DNA of 64,000 nt. Source: Methylobacterium phyllostachyos. Lineage in GTDB: Bacteria > Pseudomonadota > Alphaproteobacteria > Rhizobiales > Beijerinckiaceae. Below the pieces are notes generated by a model. That model saw nothing but the letters and a program-made list of their open reading frames with translations. It made no database searches and was not told the DNA's origin. The stretch covers positions 310,001 through 374,000 of the forward strand of contig NZ_FNHS01000002.1 in the NCBI RefSeq assembly GCF_900103445.1, in the 5' to 3' direction. How positions within the stretch are numbered: the first letter of the stretch is position 1; the number at the start of each line of letters is the position of its first letter. The translations under genes and the position numbers were made by a program. Positions 41,309 to 48,361 of the stretch are shown here, one piece after another.

Positions 41309-42438
41309 CTAGCGAGCCCGACGATATCGAGCGCGTCCCGCTCGGCTCCCTCAAGCGCTATCTGGTGACTGCCGGGTGGCACAGACAGACGCTGCGGAGC
41401 GGCCTGGAGCTGTTCGCGCTCGGCCCTAGGGAAGACGAGATAGAGATACTCCTGCCCGGCACGCCTAAGGCCAGGGATACCCCTGTGCGGGTTGGCCAAG
41501 CCATTCGAGCGCTGACCGCTCTCGAAGATCGCGACATGGCCGCGGTCATCGCGGCGATCCGCTCCATCAGCTACGACTTGATCAAGTCGCGGCTCCCCGA
41601 CTCGGTCATCCGGCACGACACCATCAAGCTGGGCACCGCCGAGGAGTTCATCCGGCGCATGGCCCGCCTGCTCGCCGCCTCTGCCCATTCCGAGCTGCAC
41701 GCCAGCGCCTACTTCAACCGCGTCGACGGCGTAGCTCAGCGCTATGCCGACGAATGCCGATTCGGGCACACCTTCCGTGGCAGCTTTGGTTTCACGGTGG
41801 AGAGCCCGGTTGGGCCGCACACGATGGAGCCGGGTAACGGGGCGCCGCCCGCGCCACCATTAGAGCGCCGCACAGTGCATCGGCTTGCACGCGGGCTGCG
41901 TCTCATCGAGGGGGCTATCGCACACCAGGACCCCGCGGAGATCGTGCGGGGCTACGAAGCAGGCCTCAACGCCAACGCCTGCGAGGAGCTCGCCGCCCTG
42001 GTCGAGGTTCCGCACGCCGGCGAGGTGCGCATCGACATCGTCTTCTCGCCCGAGTGGGGTGTGCCCGATGACGTGGGGGCGGCCCCCACGTTTGAAATCC
42101 GGCATGCGCTTTCGGCCGAGATCATGCGGGAGGCGGCTAAGGCCCTTCGCCATTCCGACGACGAGCGGCGCCGTACGATCGTTGGCCTGATCCGCACGCT
42201 GCACTCGAACGAGAATCCCTCCGACCTGTTCAGCATCTCGGGCACGCAGGACGTGATCGTCGAGTGGGACAGCGACGAGCATGGCATGATCCGAGTGCGA
42301 GTTTCGCTGCCTCCGGAGGAGTACCTGCAGGCCGTCGATGCTCACAAGACCGGGCGCATGGTGTCGATCCACGGCGAGCTGAAGCCGCCTGGAAGGTTCT
42401 GGCGGCTTGAGAACCCGCGCGACTTCACCCTGCTCTAG
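41305..42438 (+). CDS. Uncharacterised 377-aa partner of the DUF4365 protein
   Basis: A 377-residue soluble protein with no recognised domain, coupled by ATGA overlap to the DUF4365 gene. The N-terminal part includes LGSLKRYLVTAGWHRQTLRS and a helical region (AIRALTALEDRDMAAVIAAI); the middle has a serine/Asn-rich segment followed by FGHTFRGSFGFTVESP; the C-terminal third has paired beta-like stretches (DVIVEWDSDEHGMIRVRVSL; MVSIHGELKPPGRFWRLE). No Walker, nuclease or HTH motif seen. It is convergent to a micro-gene operon, with a 10-base gap. Confidence 0.7.
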   Translation: MTSEPDDIERVPLGSLKRYLVTAGWHRQTLRSGLELFALGPREDEIEILLPGTPKARDTPVRVGQAIRALTALEDRDMAAVIAAIRSISYDLIKSRLPDSVIRHDTIKLGTAEEFIRRMARLLAASAHSELHASAYFNRVDGVAQRYADECRFGHTFRGSFGFTVESPVGPHTMEPGNGAPPAPPLERRTVHRLARGLRLIEGAIAHQDPAEIVRGYEAGLNANACEELAALVEVPHAGEVRIDIVFSPEWGVPDDVGAAPTFEIRHALSAEIMREAAKALRHSDDERRRTIVGLIRTLHSNENPSDLFSISGTQDVIVEWDSDEHGMIRVRVSLPPEEYLQAVDAHKTGRMVSIHGELKPPGRFWRLENPRDFTLL

Positions 42439-42448
42439 ATCACTTCCC

Positions 42449-42733
42449 TCACCAGAAGCTCCCCACCGCCGGCAGCGAACTCGCCGCCGTGGCCTTCTCG
42501 ATCTCGACGCGCGGCGACATCGGAACGAGCGACCAAGCGATGGGCATGAGGCCCTCACACTCGCGGATCGCTCGCTCCAGGGCAGCTCGGCACTCGGCCT
42601 CGATCGCTTCGGGATCCCCGCCCTCGGCGATGATCTCGGCGCGGAGCTCGTCGCCCGACATCGCGAGGATGTCCTCGACGATGAGGTCATCCAGCGCGTC
42701 CATGAACTCGGCATCGGTCAGGCGTCGGGTCAT
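42449..42733 (-). CDS. Micro-operon gene 6: small acidic hypothetical
   Basis: A 94-residue acidic protein (MTRRLTDAEFMDALDDLIVE; SGDELRAEIIAEGGDPEAIE). The second stretch has the look of short phage or plasmid proteins but no family is recognised. Last of six overlapping minus-strand genes; its ATG overlaps the preceding TGA (ATGA). Confidence 0.65.
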   Translation of the reverse strand: MTRRLTDAEFMDALDDLIVEDILAMSGDELRAEIIAEGGDPEAIEAECRAALERAIRECEGLMPIAWSLVPMSPRVEIEKATAASSLPAVGSFW

Positions 42734-42834
42734 CGTGCATCCCTCCTCGACGGGTGAGCCCGGTGCTTGATGACCTTCCCGATCAGGGGCCCCGACACGA
42801 TCGAGACCCCCAGCCGTGCGGCGAGCCAGCTCAT
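42730..42834 (-). CDS. Micro-operon gene 5: 34-residue protein
   Basis: ATG at 42834 to TGA at 42730, product MSWLAARLGVSIVSGPLIGK plus a basic tail ending SRRDAR. Both ends overlap neighbours in ATGA style, which is the main reason to accept so short a frame. Possibly a small membrane-associated peptide. Confidence 0.5.
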   Translation of the reverse strand: MSWLAARLGVSIVSGPLIGKVIKHRAHPSRRDAR

Positions 42835-42998
42835 GGGCATGGCCCGTTCTTCCGCCGGGCGGCCGCCGCGATGATCTCCTTCAGGCGCCCACGGATCGGG
42901 GGCCGCCTATGCTCGATGACGGTCAGCACCCAGACAGGGATGATCGCCAGGCAGAGGACCGCCGAGGAGAGGAGGATGACGAGGTCGGACGTCAGCAT
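42831..42998 (-). CDS. Micro-operon gene 4: 55-residue membrane protein
   Basis: A small protein with one strong membrane helix (LVILLSSAVLCLAIIPVWVL) after a short N-terminus, then a basic helix (GRLKEIIAAAARRK). The ATG at 42998 lies inside the end of the preceding gene and its TGA overlaps the next ATG. It could be a holin- or spanin-like or a TA-type peptide; nothing proves this. Confidence 0.6.
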   Translation of the reverse strand: MLTSDLVILLSSAVLCLAIIPVWVLTVIEHRRPPIRGRLKEIIAAAARRKNGPCP

Positions 42999-43243
42999 GC
43001 CGGCCCCCCGAGCAGGGCGGCCTCGACGGCGGCGCGCTCACCGGCCGGGAGGACCGCGATCCGCTCGGCCGCTAGCGCGTAGAGGTCGACGGCGCGGGTC
43101 GTGTCGATGACGCGGCGCTCGATCGCCAGGGCACCCCAGGCGTCGAGCAGGACGTCGTCAGCCCGGTCGTCCCGGACCGCGGCAACCGAGGACCGGAACC
43201 TCCGCTGGCGCTCGGGCGCGATCGTGTAGAGCGGGCGCGTCAC
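42992..43243 (-). CDS. Micro-operon gene 3: hypothetical protein
   Basis: An 83-residue helical protein starting at GTG 43243 (GTGA overlap with the preceding gene). Sequence: YTIAPERQRRFRSSVAAVRD, then a helix-rich DVLLDAWGALAIERRV and DLYALAAERIAVLPAGERA. No family recognised. Confidence 0.6.
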   Translation of the reverse strand: MTRPLYTIAPERQRRFRSSVAAVRDDRADDVLLDAWGALAIERRVIDTTRAVDLYALAAERIAVLPAGERAAVEAALLGGPAC

Positions 43244-43488
43244 GCCCGGTCCCCCGCCGAGGCCCGCAGCTCGCCCATCGCACGGGCGGCGTCCGGATCC
43301 CCGGCGCGCTCGCGCTGTGCGATGTAGGAGAGCAGGACGATGTCATCGTCCCGGTTCGGGTTCGCCGGGATCGAGACCCGGGCCCCGTCCTCGTTGCGGA
43401 AGTGGCTGTTCACGAGGCGGCGCGCGGCCTCCTTCGCCTCGGCGTGCGAGATCTCGCGCGGGGTCTCCCAGAAGGCCCGCTCGCTCAC
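43240..43488 (-). CDS. Micro-operon gene 2: hypothetical protein
   Basis: An 82-residue protein starting at GTG 43488: MSERAFWETPREISHAEAKE, followed by a basic-acidic helical region (RLVNSHFRNEDGARVSIPAN). Coupled at both ends by GTGA overlaps. No family recognised. Confidence 0.6.
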   Translation of the reverse strand: MSERAFWETPREISHAEAKEAARRLVNSHFRNEDGARVSIPANPNRDDDIVLLSYIAQRERAGDPDAARAMGELRASAGDRA

Positions 43489-43724
43489 GCCCGGCCCTCC
43501 TGCAGGAGCCCATGGGACACCAGGACGGCATAGATGCCCCCGGCGAGCTAGACGTCGTCGAGGCTGTTGGCGCGCCCGCGGGCGAGCGCCTCACGGATGA
43601 TCTCCCACGGCGCGGGGCCGGCTATGGGCTCGGGGAATTATCGGGCCACCTTGGGGAACCTGGCCTGGAGGCGCGCCCGGACATCCTCGGGGATTGCCAC
43701 ACTCTCCGCCGCCGACGCTGCCAT
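43485..43724 (-). pseudogene. Micro-operon gene 1: reading frame interrupted by TAA and TAG
   Basis: From the ATG at 43724 the frame reads MAASAAESVAIPEDVRARLQ then ARFPKVAR, a TAA at 43640-43638, FPEPIAGPAPWEIIREALAR then GRANSLDDV, a TAG at 43550-43548, and LAGGIYAVLVSHGLLQEGRA to a TGA at 43487-43485. All three parts are in one frame (codons 1-28, 30-58, 60-79), all look like protein, and the final TGA overlaps the next GTG just as the other genes of the operon do. Two nonsense mutations in one gene are the plain explanation; CAA and CAG (Gln) to TAA and TAG would suffice. Stop-codon readthrough is the alternative. Confidence 0.65.
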
Positions 43725-44104
43725 CCCGCCCGCTCCACCGCTCCGAATCGTCCCAAGGGAATCTTGCCACGGGCGGGCGCCTGCCACTGGACGCCGCCAG
43801 CCAATTTTTGCGAGCGCCCTGATTCGTAGAGTGGGCTCTCCTACGGGGAGGCCGGTTTCAGGCTGGATCGCATGGGTATGGCATGTTGACGCACCCGCGC
43901 TTTTGGGATGTCGTTAGGGTTCTGCACACCTTCCCGAGCTGACCCGCTGGACCCGGATGAGCGCCCAGGTCTTTATGGGGACTCAGCCACCGGGGATCCC
44001 CGCCGTGACCGCCGCTCGCAACTTGAAACGAGAGATAGCCACTGCCGCCTGAGCCACCCGCTCGGCGTGCCTGCGCGTCCTCCGTTTCCAGCGAGCACCC
44101 CCCA
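43725..44104. promoter_or_regulatory. Divergent intergenic region
   Basis: About 380 bases between the micro-operon and the AAA+ gene, which point away from each other. It must carry the promoters of both transcripts. No clear -35/-10 pair or operator can be singled out by eye. Confidence 0.4.
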
Positions 44105-45733
44105 ATGTCCGACGATACTAAGCGCCTCGCGGCGTGGGCCCGCCTGCGCGCCGTCATCCTCAATCCCGTCCTTCACTGCGGCCCGCGCGAGCCGATGGCG
44201 CCTATCGATCGGGGCGACCGGCTGCGCGGCGGCGAGTTCGTGCAATGGGACGCCCGGGTGGACGCTCAGGCGATCCTCAGGCGTCTCCAAGCCTACGAGC
44301 TGCCTGACGACCTCTCCCTGCAGATCGCCCGCGCGATCGAACGGCCCACTGTCGGAAAGCTGCGCCGCTTGCGGCAGGCCCTGCGGCGCGATGTTCCGCA
44401 GGGTGCCGAGTTTGCCTGCAGGGACGCGGACAACCTGCTCGTCTTCAACATCGCGGCCCTGGGATGCCCCGCCGCCTCTGCTGAGTGCGCCGCGGCCGCG
44501 CTCGACAGCGCCGTGATGCACATCGGCAGCGGCGATGGCACGGACAGCTACGAAAAGGGCCACCTCGCATTCAGGGCCGCATGCCTGTGGGCGTGCGACG
44601 CCCAGGCCGACGCTACAGACGTCGAGTACAAGCCGGGGCCGCTCTATTCGAGGCTCGCCGCATTCGACCAGCGCGCGCGGTTCTGGCTGGCCTCGTTCGC
44701 GGTCATCGCCAAGGCGGAGGACGCCATTGCCGCCGAGGACGACATCCTGCGCGGCGGCGCGGGCATGAAGTCCGACCTCTCGCAGCTCGTGGATCTCCCG
44801 CCCGTGCCGGAAGACTGGGACAAGCCCGGGTCCCAGGCGGCGCGGCCGGCGCAGACGCTCGTCGTCATCCCATCGCTCCGGCATCTGCCCAAGCCGTCGA
44901 CGGGCGCGATCGACAGAGGCGACAGCCCCCGTGCGCTCGCCGAGCCTTGGGCGGAAAAGCCGATGCCGCTCGTCCGGACGCCCGACCCGGCTGCCTTCGC
45001 AGCAGCGATGCGCGCCAGGTTCCCGTGGGCCAGCGAGGCGATCGAGCAGTACGCCATGGATCTCGTCGGCGCGCCGTTCGCGCGGTTCCGGCCGCGGATC
45101 CTCGTGGGCGGTCCCGGCCTCGGCAAGACCGCCTTCGCCCGGGCGATCCTTGAGGAGGCCGGCCTTGGCGTCACCGTCTACAGCGCGGCAGGACAAATGG
45201 ATGGCGGCAGCTACGCCGGCACAAGCAGGCAGTGGGGATCCTGGCGGCTGTCCGTGCCGGCGCAAGCTTGCCTACGTTTCGGGCAGGCCAACCACGGCGT
45301 GGTCGTGGACGAGGTCGAGAAGGCCGGCAACAGCCGCAGGTGGGGCCGCCTCGACGAGACGATCCTGCCATATTTGGAGACGACCGCCCGGGCGATCCAC
45401 GACCCGGCGCTGGAATGCGCGCTGGATCTCAGCGCTGTCAGCCACATCCTCACTGCGAATTCGCTCACCGGGATCGTGACGCCCCTGCTCGACAGGGCAC
45501 CCCCGATCCACTGGCCGGCCCCTCGTGCGGAGGACCTCCCGATCGTGGCTGCGGCGCTCCTCGCGGATCTGCGCCGAGACCGTGGCTTCGACGCGACTTG
45601 GTGCCCGGACCTCGACGGCGAGGAGCTTGACGCGCTGACGGCGTGGCGCGGCGGGTCTCTTCGCCCCCTGCGTCGCATGATCGAGAAGATCGTCGCTTCA
45701 CGCGACATCCTTGCCCGCCGCATGCCGAACTGA
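44105..45733 (+). CDS. AAA+ ATPase, Lon-like, in accessory region
   Basis: A 542-residue protein with an uncharacterised N-terminal half (residues 1-310) and a C-terminal AAA+ domain. Walker A is GGPGLGKT at 335-342, Walker B VVVDE at 399-403, and the sequence between (GGSYAGTSRQWGSWRLSVPA) and after (LTANSLTGIVTPLLDRAPPI) resembles the Lon ATPase module, with an Asn sensor in TAN and a C-terminal lid. No protease domain is attached. The N-terminal half lacks any motif I know. Upstream of a probable zinc-binding gene in the same direction; function unknown. Confidence 0.75.
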   Translation: MSDDTKRLAAWARLRAVILNPVLHCGPREPMAPIDRGDRLRGGEFVQWDARVDAQAILRRLQAYELPDDLSLQIARAIERPTVGKLRRLRQALRRDVPQGAEFACRDADNLLVFNIAALGCPAASAECAAAALDSAVMHIGSGDGTDSYEKGHLAFRAACLWACDAQADATDVEYKPGPLYSRLAAFDQRARFWLASFAVIAKAEDAIAAEDDILRGGAGMKSDLSQLVDLPPVPEDWDKPGSQAARPAQTLVVIPSLRHLPKPSTGAIDRGDSPRALAEPWAEKPMPLVRTPDPAAFAAAMRARFPWASEAIEQYAMDLVGAPFARFRPRILVGGPGLGKTAFARAILEEAGLGVTVYSAAGQMDGGSYAGTSRQWGSWRLSVPAQACLRFGQANHGVVVDEVEKAGNSRRWGRLDETILPYLETTARAIHDPALECALDLSAVSHILTANSLTGIVTPLLDRAPPIHWPAPRAEDLPIVAAALLADLRRDRGFDATWCPDLDGEELDALTAWRGGSLRPLRRMIEKIVASRDILARRMPN

Positions 45734-45744
45734 GGGAGGGCGCC

Positions 45745-46356
45745 ATGATCGAGGACGAATTCCGGACCGTCTGCAGCTACGCCCTCGTCGGCTATGAAGG
45801 CCTGGAGACCCTGCGGATCCACGGCATCGAGCCGTCGCCCATCGGCCCCCGCGTTCGCTGGGAGGCGCCCGGCATGCCCGCTGAGCGCGAGCGCATCTTG
45901 TCCGGGGGCGGCTTCGTCTCTCTCGGACCGCCTAGTGGCCCGATGATGCTCGACCTGCTGAGCAGAACGCTCGCGGCCCGGTGGGCCCACGGCACGCCGC
46001 GCTGCCCGGCGAACTGGAGGAATAGCCTTCAGCAGAGGTTCCCCAAGCTCTTCAGCGATGAGGACCCGTGCGTCGGACCGGGCTGGAGCTGGCTATTCGA
46101 AGCCGGGGCTGTAGCGCTCCGCGAGCGCGGCGTGCCGAGGAACTTCACGACACAGCAGACTAAGGAGAAGTTCGGAAGCGCGCGCTGGTATTGGAGCGCC
46201 GAGGAAAGCTGCGAATACACCAAGAACGTCATCTCAACAGTCGAAAATCTGTCGGCGTTCATCTGCGAGGACTGCGGCCGCCCGGGCCGCATCCGCCGCG
46301 GCGGGTGGGCCAAGTGCAGGTGTGACGTCCACGCTTCGGGCAAGGCTGCCCGCTAA
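45745..46356 (+). CDS. Phage-type hypothetical protein with C-terminal zinc-binding motif
   Basis: A 203-residue protein starting at the ATG at 45745, behind a GGGAGGG ribosome-binding site 11 bases after the AAA+ stop. The C-terminus holds Cys174, Cys177, Cys191, Cys193 and His196 in CEDCGRPGRIRRGGWAKCRC, a likely zinc site. The preceding KEKFGSARWYWSAEESCEYT matches, from memory, a family common in phages and mobile elements of Methylobacterium and relatives. Role unknown; probably co-expressed with the AAA+ ATPase. Confidence 0.7.
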   Translation: MIEDEFRTVCSYALVGYEGLETLRIHGIEPSPIGPRVRWEAPGMPAERERILSGGGFVSLGPPSGPMMLDLLSRTLAARWAHGTPRCPANWRNSLQQRFPKLFSDEDPCVGPGWSWLFEAGAVALRERGVPRNFTTQQTKEKFGSARWYWSAEESCEYTKNVISTVENLSAFICEDCGRPGRIRRGGWAKCRCDVHASGKAAR

Positions 46357-46370
46357 TCGGAGATCTAGTG

Positions 46371-46712
46371 ATGCGTACCTTCGTGCTCGCTCTCTGCGTG
46401 GCATCTCTAGCCATGCCCGCTGTCGCCGACCAGAATTGGATGCTTCCCCCTGATGGCGTCTACTGCCCGGCAAAGGGGCAGGACATCTACGCCATCGTTG
46501 TGGGCCCGAACGGCGGTCTCGGCATCGACGGGCTGGACTGCCCCGTCGTCACGCTGTCCCGCGGGCGCGTCCGGTCGCCGAAGTGCTGGGCGAACGGGGA
46601 CTCCGAGGCACCGTACGAGACCGACCTGTTGATCCTCCCGTCGGGCAGCATGGTCCACGGCTCGGTGCTCTTCCGGCGGTGGACGGGCCCGCTCCCGTGC
46701 CCACACAGCTGA
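46371..46712 (+). CDS. Small secreted hypothetical protein
   Basis: A 113-residue protein with a Sec signal peptide (MRTFVLALCVASLAMPAVAD, cleavage after VAD or VA) and a mature part with five Cys, likely disulfide-bonded in the periplasm (GVYCPAKG, GLDCPVV, PKCWANG, LPCPHS). A GTG one codon upstream is an alternative start. No family recognised. Confidence 0.6.
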   Translation: MRTFVLALCVASLAMPAVADQNWMLPPDGVYCPAKGQDIYAIVVGPNGGLGIDGLDCPVVTLSRGRVRSPKCWANGDSEAPYETDLLILPSGSMVHGSVLFRRWTGPLPCPHS

Positions 46713-46743
46713 GGCCTGGTGCCTCTCTCGACACGAGCCGACG

Positions 46744-47172
46744 ATGCCCGCAGGGAGACCAACGATGCGCCGCACGAGACGCCTGAGCCTGAAGGAAATT
46801 GCGATGCGCCGGGCGGACCGGGCCCGCGATGCCGACCTTCTCCAGAGCGGATGGCAGCCTGATGCGAGGACGCTGGATGCGGCGCCGACGATCGATGTGT
46901 GGATCGAGAGCGTGTATCCCGGGACGTCGCTGCCGTGCCTCGTCGGCCACGTGATGGGGCATCCCGTAGTGCCGGACGGGCCGGCGACGACGTCGCCAAT
47001 CATAGCGCGGGGCGCAAATTGGATTCGCACAGAGGGGCGGTTTTATAGGACCCTGGAGCCGCTGCGGATCCCGGCGTCCCCGCAGCCTGCCGAGCCATCG
47101 GCGAAGACGGTCTCGGAGCATTCGTCCGCAAATCCGGACGAGCAAAACGTGACCGGCTTCGTGGGCTTCTAA
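46744..47172 (+). CDS. DUF6634-like hypothetical protein
   Basis: A 142-residue protein. The central part (DAAPTIDVWIESVYPGTSLP, then CLVGHVMGHPVVPDGPATTS and WIRTEGRFYR) resembles the DUF6634 family found on plasmids and in genomic islands of Methylobacterium and rhizobia. A basic N-terminus and a Ser/Pro-rich tail flank it. The start may be the second Met (eight codons on). Its 3' end overlaps the convergent HTH gene by four bases. Confidence 0.55.
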   Translation: MPAGRPTMRRTRRLSLKEIAMRRADRARDADLLQSGWQPDARTLDAAPTIDVWIESVYPGTSLPCLVGHVMGHPVVPDGPATTSPIIARGANWIRTEGRFYRTLEPLRIPASPQPAEPSAKTVSEHSSANPDEQNVTGFVGF

Positions 47173-47537
47173 GCCTCGCCCCCGACCAGCCCAAGCAGAG
47201 CCCGGGCGCGCTTCCTCGCCTCGTCGCGCGCCCATGCCAGCGGCCGCGCGGGCATGGTGGCCTCTCCACTCAGCCAGCGCCGGACCTGCCGGGGATCCTC
47301 GCCGATGTCACGCGCCAGGTCCGTTGTCCACCGGGGGCCGTACATCAGCTCGCCGATCGCCCGGAGCTCATCGGCGGGCTTCAGGGTCGGCGGCCCCCCA
47401 TTCCCCGTGCGCCCGGCCTCTGACACGATCGCCTCGGCACGAGCGGGCGCGGCGGCCCGGATGGCCCTGCCTTCGGCGATACGACGGTCGCGCTCTGCGT
47501 CGCGGCGCTCGCGTTCGAAAATGATACTCGGCTGCAT
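47169..47537 (-). CDS. Putative helix-turn-helix protein
   Basis: A 122-residue protein. The N-terminal 45 residues are highly charged and helical (FERERRDAERDRRIAEGRAI). The middle (ELMYGPRWTTDLARDIGEDP, then RQVRRWLSGEATMP) fits an XRE-type HTH: helix 2 WTTDLARDIG and recognition helix DPRQVRRWLSG. Probably a small regulator of the mobile region. Convergent to the DUF6634-like gene. Confidence 0.6.
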   Translation of the reverse strand: MQPSIIFERERRDAERDRRIAEGRAIRAAAPARAEAIVSEAGRTGNGGPPTLKPADELRAIGELMYGPRWTTDLARDIGEDPRQVRRWLSGEATMPARPLAWARDEARKRARALLGLVGGEA

Positions 47538-48361
47538 TTGGTTTTCCCGGTGCTGGCATACCCATTTAAATTGGGGGCTGCAGATCTTCGCTGCCCCTAC
47601 CTCCCATCGTGGGGCAGTCCTCGTAGTCGAAGTGGGACGACTCGATCGGGGCCCGCCTAGCCACGACTGCTGCTGAAAGCTGGCTGCGATATGATTGGCT
47701 GAGAAACGCGCAAGTGCTATGAGCTAATCGAGATCTGATTAATTGTCGCTCGAGTTAGATTTACGAATTTTTAGATTGATGTGCTTCATATGTAAGGCTG
47801 CATCAGCTCATACTCCGCTTCTGAGATTTTAGCTTGGGAGATTTCGAGTTAGCGAGGTCAAATAGGCAAAGCTGCTGCGGCCTCGGTGGCCTCTTTCGTT
47901 GCGATTGAACGCGGACGGTTTCCACCGCGGGCCGCGCTATCAGCGGAATATCATCTGTATCAAAGAGCATGCTATGCATCCAAGTCGTCTCGAACTTGGA
48001 ATATCATGGCACTTTCGATCCATCTGTCTACGCAGCTTTGTCTGAATTGTTCAACCGATGCAGGGGCTGCAAAAATAGCAAGCAAAGACGTGAATGGACC
48101 TCAGGAAGGCACCACAAGCTGTCGCGTATGCTAGGTCCGGTGTGCCGAGGTCATTTTTCACGGCTGATGACGCTGGACCAATCAGAGAGGCTTCAAACGT
48201 CGTTCCTGTGCTTGTTCACAAACGCGTGAACAAGCTTAGGCCACTCCCCAAGAGGGGATGGTAATGAAACGCACAAAGCTTCAGCGAGCTGGCGGCGTTG
48301 ACTTTATGCGAGCACTAACTTTTGCGCTGCGCTGCGCTGCGCTGCGCTGCGCTTTGCCCAC
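47538..48361. other. AT-richer gap with no confident gene
   Basis: About 820 bases of clearly lower GC than the flanks. A weak hairpin (CTGCCCC at 47591-47597, GGGGCAG at 47611-47617) lies near the HTH gene. A frame at 47969-48229 encodes 86 residues with three Cys but no further support. The tandem repeat at 48324-48353 is listed separately. This is a plausible place for element-specific regulatory or replication DNA. Confidence 0.5.
48324..48353. repeat. Pentanucleotide tandem repeat, six GCGCT units
   Basis: Six exact head-to-tail copies of GCGCT. The tract lies just 8 bases downstream of the stop codon of the 533-aa gene. Copy number is likely to vary by slippage. Confidence 0.95.
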
